Shown: piece by piece, positions 1 through 9,405 of the stretch
Position numbering within the stretch: position 1 is the stretch's first letter
How the letters are laid out: every line of letters starts with the position of its first letter
NCBI GenBank assembly: GCA_037127255.1
Contig: JBANSL010000002.1
Coordinates: 8,786,001-8,850,000 of the forward strand
From: Persicaria tinctoria
Lineage: Eukaryota > Streptophyta > Magnoliopsida > Caryophyllales > Polygonaceae
Direction of reading: 5' to 3'
Length of the DNA: 64,000 bases
Notes under the pieces: model-generated
The model's database searches: none
Told to the model about the DNA's origin: nothing
Seen by the model: the letters and a program-made list of their open reading frames with translations, nothing else
Translations under genes and position numbers: made by a program

Positions 1-308
1 TCGCGCTGTCCTCTCTCGCGCGTCTCCAATCCGGACTCCACGAGCCCTGCACCCTCAATCTCGTTGTCCTCCCTCGCACCCTCGCCGCAGCCAAGATCCG
101 ACATCTCCGCGTCTGTCCTGTTTCCAACAAAGAAGAAAGCTACGTCCTTGGCAATTTCGTTTCAAGTATTCACTTCATCGCCCTTGTTTTATAATATTCT
201 CGTTTTTGGCCCTGAGTTAATTATTTATTAATTCAGGCGGCCAATATTTCTTAAAAAAAAAACAAAAAAAAACAAAAAAAAAAAAAAAAAAAAAAAAAAA
301 CTATTACC
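1..308. other. Pyrimidine-rich sequence ending in an impure poly(A) tract
   Basis: The first 120 bases are rich in C and T, followed by an AT-rich stretch. A nearly pure A tract interrupted by single C's runs from about 251 to 300. The Copia pol frame starts only 8 bases after the A tract. No ORF of interest is visible. The A tract could be the tail of a retroposed copy, or an internal tract of the retrotransposon leader; the sequence to the left is too short to decide. Confidence 0.4.
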
Positions 309-3300
309 ATGCCCTTCTACGATCACCAACGACCTCTCATCGGGATGATTGCCCCTCCAAGTCATTTACAGAGGGGGTATTCCCCCATTGGAGCCCATCC
401 GCAAGGCTACCCGGCCCCTCCAACGAGGTCACACCCGATCCAACAGGGACTTCTTGGACCCTCTCCGCACCATCATCACGCCTTCTCATCTATGCAGTCG
501 ACACCTTCAGACTCTTCTTGGTACATGGACACTGGTGCCACCTCCCACATGACGAGCTCCTCAGGTAACCTCTTATCTCTTTCTTTTAAGGGTCCTGCAC
601 ACTCTATTATCGTCGGAAATGGTGGTCGTCTTGCTACTTCGGGGATTGGCCACGCCACATTACAGACCCCAACCCACCCACTACACCTTAACGATGTCCT
701 TATTGCCCCAAAGATTGTCAAAAACCTTATCTCTGTCCGTCGGTTCACTACTGACAACAACGTTTCCCTTACGTTTGATCCCTATGGTTTCTCTGTGAAC
801 GATCTTACTACGGGGGTTACTCGCATGAGATGTAACAGCACCGGAGAGCTATACCCTGTCACACCACCTCCTGCGTCCAGTCAGTCGTGTCCGGTCGCCC
901 TCTCGGCATCATCGTCCAGCCTGTGGCATGCACGCCTGGGCCATCCTAGCGCTGCCGTTCTAGATGTCCTCCGTTCCCAGAACCTTGTCACCTGTACTAA
1001 AGACCCACGTTCTGGTTTATGCTCTTCCTGCCAACTAGGCAAACATGCCAGACTGTCGTTCCAACGGTCTTTGACCTCTACCTTTGCTCCCTTTGATATC
1101 ATTCACATCGACATTTGGACCTCTCCCGTGCCTAGCAAGGAGGGTCACAAGTACTACCTCTTGTTTCTGGATGATTACACTCATTACTTATGGGTCTTCC
1201 CGTTGCATTTCAAGTCCCAAGTGTTTCCTATTTTTGCCAGATTCCATACCTACATCAAAACACAATTCCACATGTCCATCAAATGTTTCCAATGTGACAA
1301 TGGTCGTGAATTTGACAACAAAGACTTTCACTCCTTCTTTGCCGCAAATGGGATCTCATATCGCTTGTCTTGCCCCTATACTTCTCAGCAGAATGGCAAG
1401 GCAGAGAGAATCATCAGAACCATTACCAACATGATGCGCTCTCTCCTCTTCCACGCATCTATTCCCCTTCCCTATTGGCCTCACGCCTTATCCACCACAT
1501 GTTATCTCCTAAATATTCTCCCTTCCACTACCCTACACAATCGCTCGCCAGCTCAGACACTTTATTACGCCGAGCCTAGGTATGATCACCTTCGCACCTT
1601 CGGGTGCTTGTGTTTCCCAAACCAGTCATCCACAGCCCCGCACAAGCTTCACCCGCGCTCCACTCCATGTGTCTTCTTAGGCTATCCGTCTGATCATCGC
1701 GGTTACATTTGCCTCGATATCAAAACCCACAAGATCATTCTCTCACGTCATGTCACCTTTGATGAGTCGCGATTTCCCTTCGCGTCTTCCCTACCCCCTG
1801 TGTCGTCGCCAGAGTCTGATTCACCATTCCCTCACTTCATTCTTCCCCAGAGCTCTCCAGGTGCTCCTGCGTCTCCCCCTCCCCCACCTCCCTCGCAACT
1901 CCCCACCACAAGACCACACACCCGCAGCGTCTCCGGAGTCTTCCGACCCCGTCAGATCGTCTCCATGACCACCACCCATCACCCCGCTATCCACCGTCCA
2001 TCACACCGTCAAACACCAACGCCTCCCCTACGTGCGGCGCCCGCCGCACCCCCTGCCGCGCCCGCCGCACCCCCTGCCGCGCCCGCCGCACCCCCTGCCG
2101 CGCCCGCCGCATCCCCAACTGCGGCACCCGCCGCAAGTTCCCTCCTGGCGGCGCCCGCCGCAGCCATAGCGGCGCCCGCCGCAACCTATTTTGCGGCGCC
2201 CGCCGCGCTGCACCCCCTCCTGGCGGCGCCCGCCGCACCTGCCGCACCTACCCCTGTCTCCCCCGTCCTTCCTGGCTCCCAGCCCTCCCTCTCCCCCATC
2301 CCCACCTCCCACAAAACAGCCCTCCTCTACCCGAATTGGCAGGCGACTATGCTTGACGAATACAGGGCCCTTACAAAGAATGGTACTTGGGTTCTTGTCC
2401 CTCGCCCTCCAGCGGCGAACGTCGTTCGCTGTATGTGGCTCTTTCGTCACAAGTTCCGCTCTGATGGGACGTTGGAGCGCTATAAAGCACGTCTTGTCGC
2501 CAACGGTCGATCCCAGCAGGTAGGTATTGATTGTGATGAGACCTTCAGCCCTGTGGTCAAGCCTGCCACTATCCGCGTGGTATTGAGTTTAGCTCTGTCG
2601 CGCAAATGGGCCATTCATCAGCTGGATGTCAAGAACGCTTTTCTGCATGGTCACCTGAATGAGACAGTCTACATGTTTCAGCCGCCGGGATTTGTTGATG
2701 CTAATCGTCCCAAGCACGTCTGTCTCCTGAAGCGCTCTCTGTATGGTCTAAAACAGGCTCCGCGGGCTTGGTTCCAATGCTTTGCTTCACATCTGCTACG
2801 CTTAGGCTTCATCGGCAGCCGCTCAGATTCGTCTCTGTTCATCTATCGTAGAGGCTCTGACATGGCCTTCCTGTTACTTTATGTCGACGACATCATTCTC
2901 ACCGCCTCTTCTGATGCTCTTCGGACATCCATTATTTCGCAGTTGAGTGCGGAATTCGCCATGTCTGATCTGGGTGAGTTGTCCTACTTCTTGGGAGTTG
3001 CTGTTCAGCGTCTTGCGTCTGGTCTGTTTCTCTCACAGAGTAAGTATGCTGCTGAGATTGTTGCTCGGGCTAAGATGGTTAACTGTAATCCAGTCGCCAC
3101 CCCAGTCGATACATCCAACAAGCTCAGTGCTCATTCTGGTCCTTTGGTTGATGATCCGACATTGTACAGGAGCCTAGCTGGTGCTCTTCAGTATCTCACT
3201 TTCACTAGGCCTGATATAAGCTACGCCGTTCAGCAGATCTGTTTGTTCATGCATGCCCCCAGGGAACCCCACTTTCAGGCCCTGAAGCGGATCATTCGGT

Positions 3301-3845
3301 ACATCAGCGGCACACTCGAACTCGGCACCACGATCACTCCTTCCTCTAAGCTTGACCTTGTTGCTTACACTGATGCGGATTGGGGTGGTTGTCCTGACAC
3401 GCGTCACTCCACGTCTGGTTACTGTGTCTTCCTCAACGACACCCTTGTGTCGTGGTCGGCCAAGCGTCAGTCTGTCGTGTCTCGCTCCAGCGCTGAGGCA
3501 GAATACAGGGGCGTTGCCAACGTTGTCTCTGAGTGCTCTTGGCTCCGCAATCTCCTGCTTGAGCTCCGTTGCCCTCTTATGAAGGCCACTCTGGTCTACA
3601 CTGATAACATCTCTGTCGTCTATCTGGCTAGCAACCCGGTCCAACATCAACGCACGAAGCACATTGAGCTTGATCTCCACTTCGTCAGAGACAAGGTTGC
3701 CATAGGACATGTCCGCGTTCTTCATGTCCCGTCCTCATATCAGTACGCTGATATTTTCACCAAGGGTTTACCTAGACAGTTGTTCATCGATTTTCGCTCC
3801 AGTCTCACTGTACGAGCCCCTCCAGTTTCGACTGCGGGGGTTTGA
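309..3845 (+). CDS. Ty1/Copia polyprotein lacking most of gag (PR-INT-RT-RNase H)
   Basis: This is an uninterrupted 1178-codon frame. In order it shows a Pro/His-rich tail of gag, an aspartic protease with DTGATS (residues about 74-79), a GAG-pre-integrase HHCC region (about 205-250), and an integrase core with D (IHIDIW), D (CDNGREF) and E (NGKAER). A Pro/Ala-rich linker at about 575-660 is built from AAPAAP-like units. Then come a reverse transcriptase with YVDD (about 860) and an RNase H with DADWGG and the AEAEY motif. The capsid and zinc-knuckle part of gag is absent, so the element is 5'-truncated although what remains has no stop or frameshift. A PPT-like run TGCGGGGGTT overlaps the stop codon and leads into an LTR start. 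The initiator shown is only the first Met of the open frame. In an intact element this product would process and integrate retroelement cDNA. Confidence 0.9.
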   Translation: MPFYDHQRPLIGMIAPPSHLQRGYSPIGAHPQGYPAPPTRSHPIQQGLLGPSPHHHHAFSSMQSTPSDSSWYMDTGATSHMTSSSGNLLSLSFKGPAHSIIVGNGGRLATSGIGHATLQTPTHPLHLNDVLIAPKIVKNLISVRRFTTDNNVSLTFDPYGFSVNDLTTGVTRMRCNSTGELYPVTPPPASSQSCPVALSASSSSLWHARLGHPSAAVLDVLRSQNLVTCTKDPRSGLCSSCQLGKHARLSFQRSLTSTFAPFDIIHIDIWTSPVPSKEGHKYYLLFLDDYTHYLWVFPLHFKSQVFPIFARFHTYIKTQFHMSIKCFQCDNGREFDNKDFHSFFAANGISYRLSCPYTSQQNGKAERIIRTITNMMRSLLFHASIPLPYWPHALSTTCYLLNILPSTTLHNRSPAQTLYYAEPRYDHLRTFGCLCFPNQSSTAPHKLHPRSTPCVFLGYPSDHRGYICLDIKTHKIILSRHVTFDESRFPFASSLPPVSSPESDSPFPHFILPQSSPGAPASPPPPPPSQLPTTRPHTRSVSGVFRPRQIVSMTTTHHPAIHRPSHRQTPTPPLRAAPAAPPAAPAAPPAAPAAPPAAPAASPTAAPAASSLLAAPAAAIAAPAATYFAAPAALHPLLAAPAAPAAPTPVSPVLPGSQPSLSPIPTSHKTALLYPNWQATMLDEYRALTKNGTWVLVPRPPAANVVRCMWLFRHKFRSDGTLERYKARLVANGRSQQVGIDCDETFSPVVKPATIRVVLSLALSRKWAIHQLDVKNAFLHGHLNETVYMFQPPGFVDANRPKHVCLLKRSLYGLKQAPRAWFQCFASHLLRLGFIGSRSDSSLFIYRRGSDMAFLLLYVDDIILTASSDALRTSIISQLSAEFAMSDLGELSYFLGVAVQRLASGLFLSQSKYAAEIVARAKMVNCNPVATPVDTSNKLSAHSGPLVDDPTLYRSLAGALQYLTFTRPDISYAVQQICLFMHAPREPHFQALKRIIRYISGTLELGTTITPSSKLDLVAYTDADWGGCPDTRHSTSGYCVFLNDTLVSWSAKRQSVVSRSSAEAEYRGVANVVSECSWLRNLLLELRCPLMKATLVYTDNISVVYLASNPVQHQRTKHIELDLHFVRDKVAIGHVRVLHVPSSYQYADIFTKGLPRQLFIDFRSSLTVRAPPVSTAGV
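2029..2252 (+). repeat. GC-rich GCGGCGCCCGCCGC-type block inside the Copia linker
   Basis: The segment is a run of near-repeats of a GCGGCGCCCGCCGC-like unit. At the start the units are regularly spaced (CCCGCCGCACCCCCTGCCGCG repeated about every 21 bases) and later they become irregular. It encodes the Ala/Pro stretch between integrase and reverse transcriptase, a part that usually varies in Copia proteins. The same GC-rich core recurs in an unrelated Gypsy element further along the window. Confidence 0.8.
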
Positions 3846-3934
3846 TAGATTACATAGGTCTTATTATTGTATAGTGGGCTAAAAGCCCATTAAGGCCCAA
3901 TACCTTTTGTAACCTATATATATGTTATATCAAT
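3842..3934 (+). repeat. Truncated 3' LTR of the first Copia element
   Basis: A polypurine run is followed by TGATAGATTACATAGG, the expected TG start of a 3' LTR. About 90 bases of U3-like sequence follow, including CTATATATATG. It then joins directly to the coding sequence of a second, different Copia element. No matching 5' LTR is in the window, so the boundary is inferred from the PPT-TG arrangement only. Confidence 0.55.
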
Positions 3935-5498
3935 GAATGGAAACCCTAAGGAGGATTTTACATCAATTCTATCATTCTACATTGAGCAATGGGGGAATGC
4001 TATGAAATCTGAAACAGCAGCACTTGAGAAAAATCACACTTGGACTCTCACAAGCCTACCTAATGGAAAAAAGGCTATAGGATCTAAGTGGATTTTTAAG
4101 GTCAAATACAGACCTGATGGTAGCATAAGGAGATACAAAGCCAGGCTAGTTGCTAAAGGATATAATCAAGTCAAGGATAAAGACTACAAGCAAACCTTTT
4201 CCCCAGTTGCTAAACTTGCAACAGTTAGAGTCATTCTTGCACTTGCTGCAGTGAAAGGTTGGGTGTTGCATCAATTGGATGTCAACAATGCCTTCCTTCA
4301 TGGATTCTTAGAAGAAGAAGTGTACATGCAACCTCCTGATGGTTATGATGCTAAGCCTGGACAGGTTTGCAAACTCAACAGATCCCTCTATGGACTAAAA
4401 CAGGCAAGCAGACAGTGGAACTATGAATTGACCAAGTTTTTAGTGAGATTGGGATATACACAGTCAAAACATGATTACTCATTGTTTGTCAAAGCTGTGG
4501 GATCTGCATTCACTATTGCATTAGTTTATGTAGATGATATGTTGTTGCTGGGTAATTCAGATGTTGAAATTGCTCATACTAAGGATGCTCTCCACTCCAC
4601 CTTCACTATCAAAGATTTAGGGGTGGCCAGGTATTTCCTTGGAATGGAAATCTCTCGTTCTTCTTCAGGTATATTACTGAATCAGAGGAAGTATATCCTG
4701 GATATCCTCAAAGATGCTCAAATGGAGACTTGCAAAGTGGCTGCTTTTCCTATGCAACATGGTACCAAGTTGTCTGCCAACATTGGTGATCCTTTTGACC
4801 ATCCAGAAAGCTATAGGAGGTTAGTTGGGAGGCTCCTTTACTTGACTCTAACTAGACCTGACATTGCATATACAGTACAACAGCTAAGCCAATTTTTGCA
4901 AAATCCTCTCAAGCCACATTGGGATGCTGCTATATATCTCCTTAGATATTTGAAAGGATCATTTCACATGGCTCTGTCATATCCATCTCAGTCTACTCTA
5001 ACTCTCAGTGCATACAGTGATGCAGATTGGGGGAATTGTGTTGATACTGGGAGGTCTCTATCCGGGTATTGTGTTTTTTTGGGGACCTCCTTGGTGTCTT
5101 GGAAGACTAAGAAACAGAAGGTAGTCTCCAAGTCATCAACTGAGAGTGAATATCGCAGCATGTCTTCAGCTGCTAGTGAACTGGTTTGGATGCAGGGATT
5201 GCTCACTGATCTTCACATTGATGTCAGTTTGCCCATCAAGCTGCATTGTGACAACAGAGCTGCTCAATGCTTGGCCATGAACCCAGTTTTCCATGAAAGG
5301 ACAAAGCATGTCCGCATTGATGCTCACTTCATTAGGGAAATGGTACAGCAAGGCTTCCTACAGACTTCTCATGTGGCAACTACATTGCAACTGGCTGATG
5401 TCCTAACTAAAGCATTGGGTGCTCACCAACACAAATTTTTGTGCTCCAAACTTGGACTTGTGCTTCCCACCCACGTCCAGCTTGAGGGGGGTATGTAG
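3933..5498 (+). CDS. Copia RT-RNase H fragment of a second element
   Basis: This open frame of 521 codons starts inside the polyprotein, just before the conserved EKNHTWTL segment that opens the Copia reverse transcriptase. It contains KARLVAKGY, the QLDVNNAFLHG block, YVDDMLLL with the catalytic YVDD, and an RNase H with SDADWGN and the TESEYR motif. It ends in TSHVATTLQLADVLTKAL, the typical Copia C-terminus. The stop codon lies in the LTR start. Base composition is clearly more AT-rich than the first Copia element, so these are different families joined end to end. Gag, protease and integrase are missing, so it is a 5'-truncated remnant even though the frame is open. Confidence 0.88.
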   Translation: MNGNPKEDFTSILSFYIEQWGNAMKSETAALEKNHTWTLTSLPNGKKAIGSKWIFKVKYRPDGSIRRYKARLVAKGYNQVKDKDYKQTFSPVAKLATVRVILALAAVKGWVLHQLDVNNAFLHGFLEEEVYMQPPDGYDAKPGQVCKLNRSLYGLKQASRQWNYELTKFLVRLGYTQSKHDYSLFVKAVGSAFTIALVYVDDMLLLGNSDVEIAHTKDALHSTFTIKDLGVARYFLGMEISRSSSGILLNQRKYILDILKDAQMETCKVAAFPMQHGTKLSANIGDPFDHPESYRRLVGRLLYLTLTRPDIAYTVQQLSQFLQNPLKPHWDAAIYLLRYLKGSFHMALSYPSQSTLTLSAYSDADWGNCVDTGRSLSGYCVFLGTSLVSWKTKKQKVVSKSSTESEYRSMSSAASELVWMQGLLTDLHIDVSLPIKLHCDNRAAQCLAMNPVFHERTKHVRIDAHFIREMVQQGFLQTSHVATTLQLADVLTKALGAHQHKFLCSKLGLVLPTHVQLEGGM

Positions 5499-5760
5499 AA
5501 TATAATGTTATCACATAACAAGCTTGCTATATACAACTTATGCAAACGATTCAATGTATACAACAAGCTTGTTATAAGCATAGGCGGGAAGGGTATTTTG
5601 GTAAATACACAGAAGCTCAATTAAGAGCTGTTAGGAGGCAGTTAGGCTTCAGATTCTTGCTGTAACAAACTCAGAGAGATTGAGAGCTTGGAAAGGTCTC
5701 GGTTGAACCTCCATTGAAGCTCATCTCTTGTTCCTTGTTTTCTGTCATTTTGATTGATCA
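5494..5760 (+). repeat. 3' LTR of the second Copia fragment (right end uncertain)
   Basis: A PPT (CTTGAGGGGGGTA) is followed by TGTAGAATATAATG, a standard LTR start. The LTR overlaps the last codons of the RNase H frame. AACAAGCTTG occurs twice in the first 90 bases. The right end is put at a CA near 5760 by eye only, since no partner LTR is present for comparison. Confidence 0.5.
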
Positions 5761-6597
5761 AATTGAAGGTTTTCTGTTTCTAAAGATATTTATGGATTTC
5801 AGAACGTATTAATTAGAATCCAATTATTTTATCTCAATTTATTTAATTATTTAGTTAAATTACGATTCCTTCATTACGTTCATCGTCTGTTGTAAGGCCC
5901 CAAAAGTTCGTTCAAAAAGATCGGCGTGCGTAGCTTTATGGCTGCCCGTTGTGTCCACACGTGAATCAGTTCATCCATCTCCATCGCATTTGGTTGGTAC
6001 ATCTTTTAAGTGCAAATTCAGTGACAAATTACAAAAAAACAATTCAAAGTTTCAAGACGTACTATCTAAAGTAATTAATTATCACAACTGAAATTTGCTG
6101 AAATTGGTGAAACTGAGATTATACAATGCTCACTTGATACATAATTAGGAGGTGGAATTATATTTATCATCTCTAATGCATACATAAAACTACAATCCAG
6201 AGGCGGATCCCTTTGATAACTAGAGAATATAAAACATCCCCAAAGCAATCAGAGAAACATCATCCACTGCACACTACATTAAAGCTTAACATCTTCTAAA
6301 CAATCATCCAAGAGATCGGATCCAGTTTCAGTGGAGTACGTTTGTGAAAAACTCTATGGTAGAGTTGAGAGGATCTCAACCACTGATTTTAAAATCAGTG
6401 GTTAAAAATCCTCCTCTTCTTTCCCTCCCCAATTTTTTTTATTTCTTTCTTTTAATTTATTTTTTGTGAGAGGAATTGGAATCTCTACTTTGTAGAGTAT
6501 TCCTTGAACTCCACCTGAACAGGACCGTCCAACATCCGTCACACACATGTATATAAGTTGATATATATATAGCATAATAAATCGATTGATTCCTAGG
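5761..6597. other. Intergenic, AT-rich, with a 26-bp perfect palindrome
   Basis: No coding frame with family motifs is visible. The stretch lies between the Copia remnant and the 3' end of the minus-strand ZCF37-like gene, so its right part is probably the 3' UTR and downstream region of that gene. A perfect palindrome centred on TTTTAAAA lies at 6378-6403. Confidence 0.5.
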
Positions 6598-7206
6598 TTA
6601 AACTTTGGGGCAAATTGTAGACCGTAGTTGCAGCAAGTAAACGGTCTTCCAATACCTCCCAAACATAGCCATCAATATCAGCACCAAAATCACCATACCT
6701 CCCAACATGTAATAACATGGCTGAATCTTGTCAAACCTCGGCAACTTGATCTCCAACTTCAATACCGTCCCCTGATCCTCCACCTCCTCTTCGATCTCCT
6801 TCTTCTTGATTCCGACTTCATCGCCCCCCGTGGCTTCGGCTAGAAGCTCTTCCGATACATGATGATCATGATCATGAGCCTTGACTTCTTCCGCCTTCAC
6901 CTTGTTGCCTGCAGCAGCTTCTTTGTAGTTGTAGGTCTTGTTACTAGCCGCCCTCACCACCACCGGCTTCAGCTTCGAGTCTCCCGCGGGCACGAACCGG
7001 ATCAGCGACACCTCCTCGGGGTTCATCTGCGAGTAAATCATCCGCTTCTTCTCTTCAACCTCGGCTAAAAGCGCCGAGAACTTGTCAATGCCGCGGTCCG
7101 AGTAGGGGTTCTTCTGATCGCCCTTCTTGCTGCTTATCCGCCTTGTCAGCTTCTTGGTTGACTTTTGTTGACCACCGCTCGCCCCGCAAGTGCAACTAGT
7201 TGCCAT
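6598..7206 (-). CDS. ZCF37-like plant protein, single-pass membrane anchor near the C-terminus
   Basis: The intronless frame encodes 202 residues. The N-terminus is rich in Lys, Arg and Ser. The stretch NPYSDRGIDKFSALLAEVEEKK at about residues 33-54 is very close to the block I associate with Arabidopsis ZCF37 and its paralogue, which have unknown molecular function. A low-complexity acidic and His/Lys-rich middle follows (HDHDHH at about 111-116). A hydrophobic segment at about 167-182 (YMLGGMVILVLILMAMFG) looks like one transmembrane helix near the C-terminus. The ATG is the only good start, preceded by a 5' region with no upstream in-frame extension. Family assignment is from motif memory; the membrane helix is an inference from hydrophobicity. 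Confidence 0.7.
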   Translation of the reverse strand: MATSCTCGASGGQQKSTKKLTRRISSKKGDQKNPYSDRGIDKFSALLAEVEEKKRMIYSQMNPEEVSLIRFVPAGDSKLKPVVVRAASNKTYNYKEAAAGNKVKAEEVKAHDHDHHVSEELLAEATGGDEVGIKKKEIEEEVEDQGTVLKLEIKLPRFDKIQPCYYMLGGMVILVLILMAMFGRYWKTVYLLQLRSTICPKV

Positions 7207-8158
7207 TTCCGGGAGGTTGTGTATGAGTTGAAGGTTTTGAGGATATATTATGGATGGGTGTTTGAGAGACTGTTGGAGATGAGGATAAAAAGATGTTGGG
7301 AGCTCAAATTAATCAGTGGTTTCTAACTTTCTAGAAGTGGAGTGTATTAGTCAAGCTTCGTGGGTGGCCAGAATTAATGGTTTTCTTTCTTGAGGTTTGA
7401 CTTGTTTGCACCAAAGACAATAAGTAGTTAAGTACATTGATTGATTAATTGACACATCAATTCATATGTTGTATTATAATTGTTCATAAATTGAAGCAGC
7501 ACACAAGTCATGACCGATGAAACAAAATGAATCACACAATCTAATGAATAATTAGTAGACAATTGGACATGGGCTATCTAGGAGACTGTTGTGTCAACAC
7601 GTAGTGACGAGTTTTACCTATAAACTTCTACTTCCCATGCTGGCCCCTACGTCCATGCTGCAATGAATGATGAAGGGAAGTCGAAATCAGACATGCTTGA
7701 AACTTGGTAGATTGATAAGCCGGTAGACGGAAGACCGTCAAACATACCATAGAACATAGAAAAAGATGCATTACAGCAGGCAACACGAACCTTACAAAAG
7801 ACGAATCTAAGCAAATCTAAAACTAGCAAGTTGGGGACGTAGACTACAAACGAAAGGACGCATCACCATGAGATAATATCGTTGGTTAGCGATACAGGAA
7901 TCCATGTGGAATGAAGACGAACCTCCAAGGAAGTACATTTTCGAACACGGAGTCGCCCCTTATACACTACCTCGATCCTAGTCAGTCCTGACTCCTAACG
8001 CCAAAACTCCAACGAAGAAGAAGATCGTCTGGACACACCAAAGTAGAGTTGCACACCGCCCGATTGAAACACACTAAGAAGAATCGGATGCAACATACAC
8101 GTATTTTGGTCTAGCCCTTTCAGGATTAATTAATTCAAAACCTTTCGAGCAGGATTTT
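7207..8158. other. Promoter side of the ZCF37-like gene and unclassified repeat-like DNA
   Basis: The first 150 bases upstream of the minus-strand gene probably contain its promoter and 5' UTR. From about 7630 to 8060 the sequence has a more balanced composition and reads like an old antisense fragment of a transposable element, but no domain could be recognised in any frame. Confidence 0.3.
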
Positions 8159-8381
8159 GGGTTTGTAGTCGCCACCTTCATCTTTGGCCGTCGTCAACCT
8201 CGATTTCGCCATCGGCCCGCCGTCTTCATCCTTGGCGTGCAAGTTTAGTCTATGGTCCTTGCACACTCTGAACTTAGTGTGTGTACACAGACTAAACTTG
8301 CACGCCAAGGATGAAGACGGCGGGCCGAAGGCGGAATCGAGGTTGACGATGGCCAAAGATGAAGGCGGCTACGACGAACCC
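8159..8381. repeat. Long near-perfect inverted repeat (93-bp arms, 37-bp loop)
   Basis: The left arm 8159-8251 and the right arm 8289-8381 are reverse complements with about seven mismatches over 93 positions. Most mismatches lie at the outer end. The 37-base loop has a smaller inner stem (CACACT/AGTGTG). Because the arms are reverse complements, both strands encode nearly the same short peptide, so the ORFs found here on both strands are a by-product of the palindrome. A transcript would fold into a long hairpin. Confidence 0.9.
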
Positions 8382-8493
8382 AACTGGAAAAATATCAAGT
8401 TGCTGAAAGAAGAAGGAGGTGGAGATAGATCCAGGAGGTCTTCTAAAACTAAAAACCAGTTTTTAATTGGGTGATGAGAATGTGCGTAACTAA

Positions 8494-8741
8494 GAGCACG
8501 CCCAACAATTTTCCTAAACACAATCTCCAAAATAGAGAATTATAAGTCAAATATTTTGAATATTTTCCCCCATTGTAAAATTCACCCCAAAATACATAGA
8601 GCTTTCTCCAAATTTAGGGGTCCAGCTTCATATTTTCTCTTCATTCTCTATTTTGGAGAATACAATGGAGAATCTCTTGGACCAAAAACCAACTCAATAT
8701 TCTCCAAAAAAATGAAGATAGAGAATCTCTCGGGGTTGCTC
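8494..8741. mobile_element. MITE, PIF/Harbinger-like (248 bp, TAA target duplication)
   Basis: The element begins GAGCACGCCCAAC and ends GGGGTTGCTC, forming short imperfect terminal inverted repeats, and TAA flanks it on both sides. It is AT-rich and has inverted subterminal motifs around TCTCCAAAATAGAGAAT and ATTCTCTATTTTGGAGAAT. Three-base TWA target duplications and short non-coding length are typical of Tourist-like MITEs. A hAT-like origin is less likely because those make 8-bp duplications. Confidence 0.65.
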
Positions 8742-8957
8742 TAAACGCTCCACTCTCCCACCAAACCTGGTTAATTAGGGAAAATCATCAAAACTAATTA
8801 TTACTTTTTTTTTAACCGGAAAGAATTAGACTACCGGACATGTCCAGTGAGTCGAGAGGCCGAAAAGATCGACATCGGACAAACCGTTATGAAATTGAAA
8901 AGAAACAAAAATTACAATACCAAACAACAGAGACTTAAACACCACAAACAAATCAGA

Positions 8958-9078
8958 GAAAGAAAAAAAAACAAATTAGACAAAGAAGTCCAGAACTAAC
9001 GAAGGCGAATAGAGTTGGAAAGAAAAAAAAAACAAATTAGACAAAGAAGTCCAGAACTAACGAAGGCGAATAGAGTTG
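8958..9078. repeat. 60-bp direct tandem duplication
   Basis: A unit beginning GAAAGAAAAAAAAAC and ending AATAGAGTTG occurs twice back to back (8958-9017 and 9018-9078). The second copy has one extra A in the A run. The copies are otherwise identical, so the duplication is recent. The surrounding 8790-9290 region has no recognisable gene. Confidence 0.9.
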
Positions 9079-9405
9079 GAACCGGGACAATGTTCATCAT
9101 CACTCATGGCTATTGGTAGAGGCACGCAGAAAAGCCCTGGGAACAAAAGTGGAGACCTCAGATTTGGACTCAGCCGATAGCGAGCCATCAGATCTCGATC
9201 ACGTTCACGACCTCCGGTTGCAGAAGAAAGACCACAAAGCTCAAAGAGATACCACCGCTGAAAACAAGCAAACATAAAACCCTTTACAAAATGTTGTTTT
9301 TTCTTCTTCTTTAAAAATGAATAAGTTTACTAAAAATAAAACCCTTTCTAAAATGAGAAAATGGTGCTCAATATACCATTTCTCTTGGCCCATTGCAAAA
9401 ATAAC

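Noticed and set aside
2028..2450. Antisense Gly/Arg-rich ORFs opposite the Copia linker
   Set aside because: These are shadows of the GC-rich repeat in the real pol frame.
8135..8474. Two opposite-strand ORFs that encode similar peptides
   Set aside because: They result from a 93-bp-arm palindrome; no family match or codon signal supports a protein.
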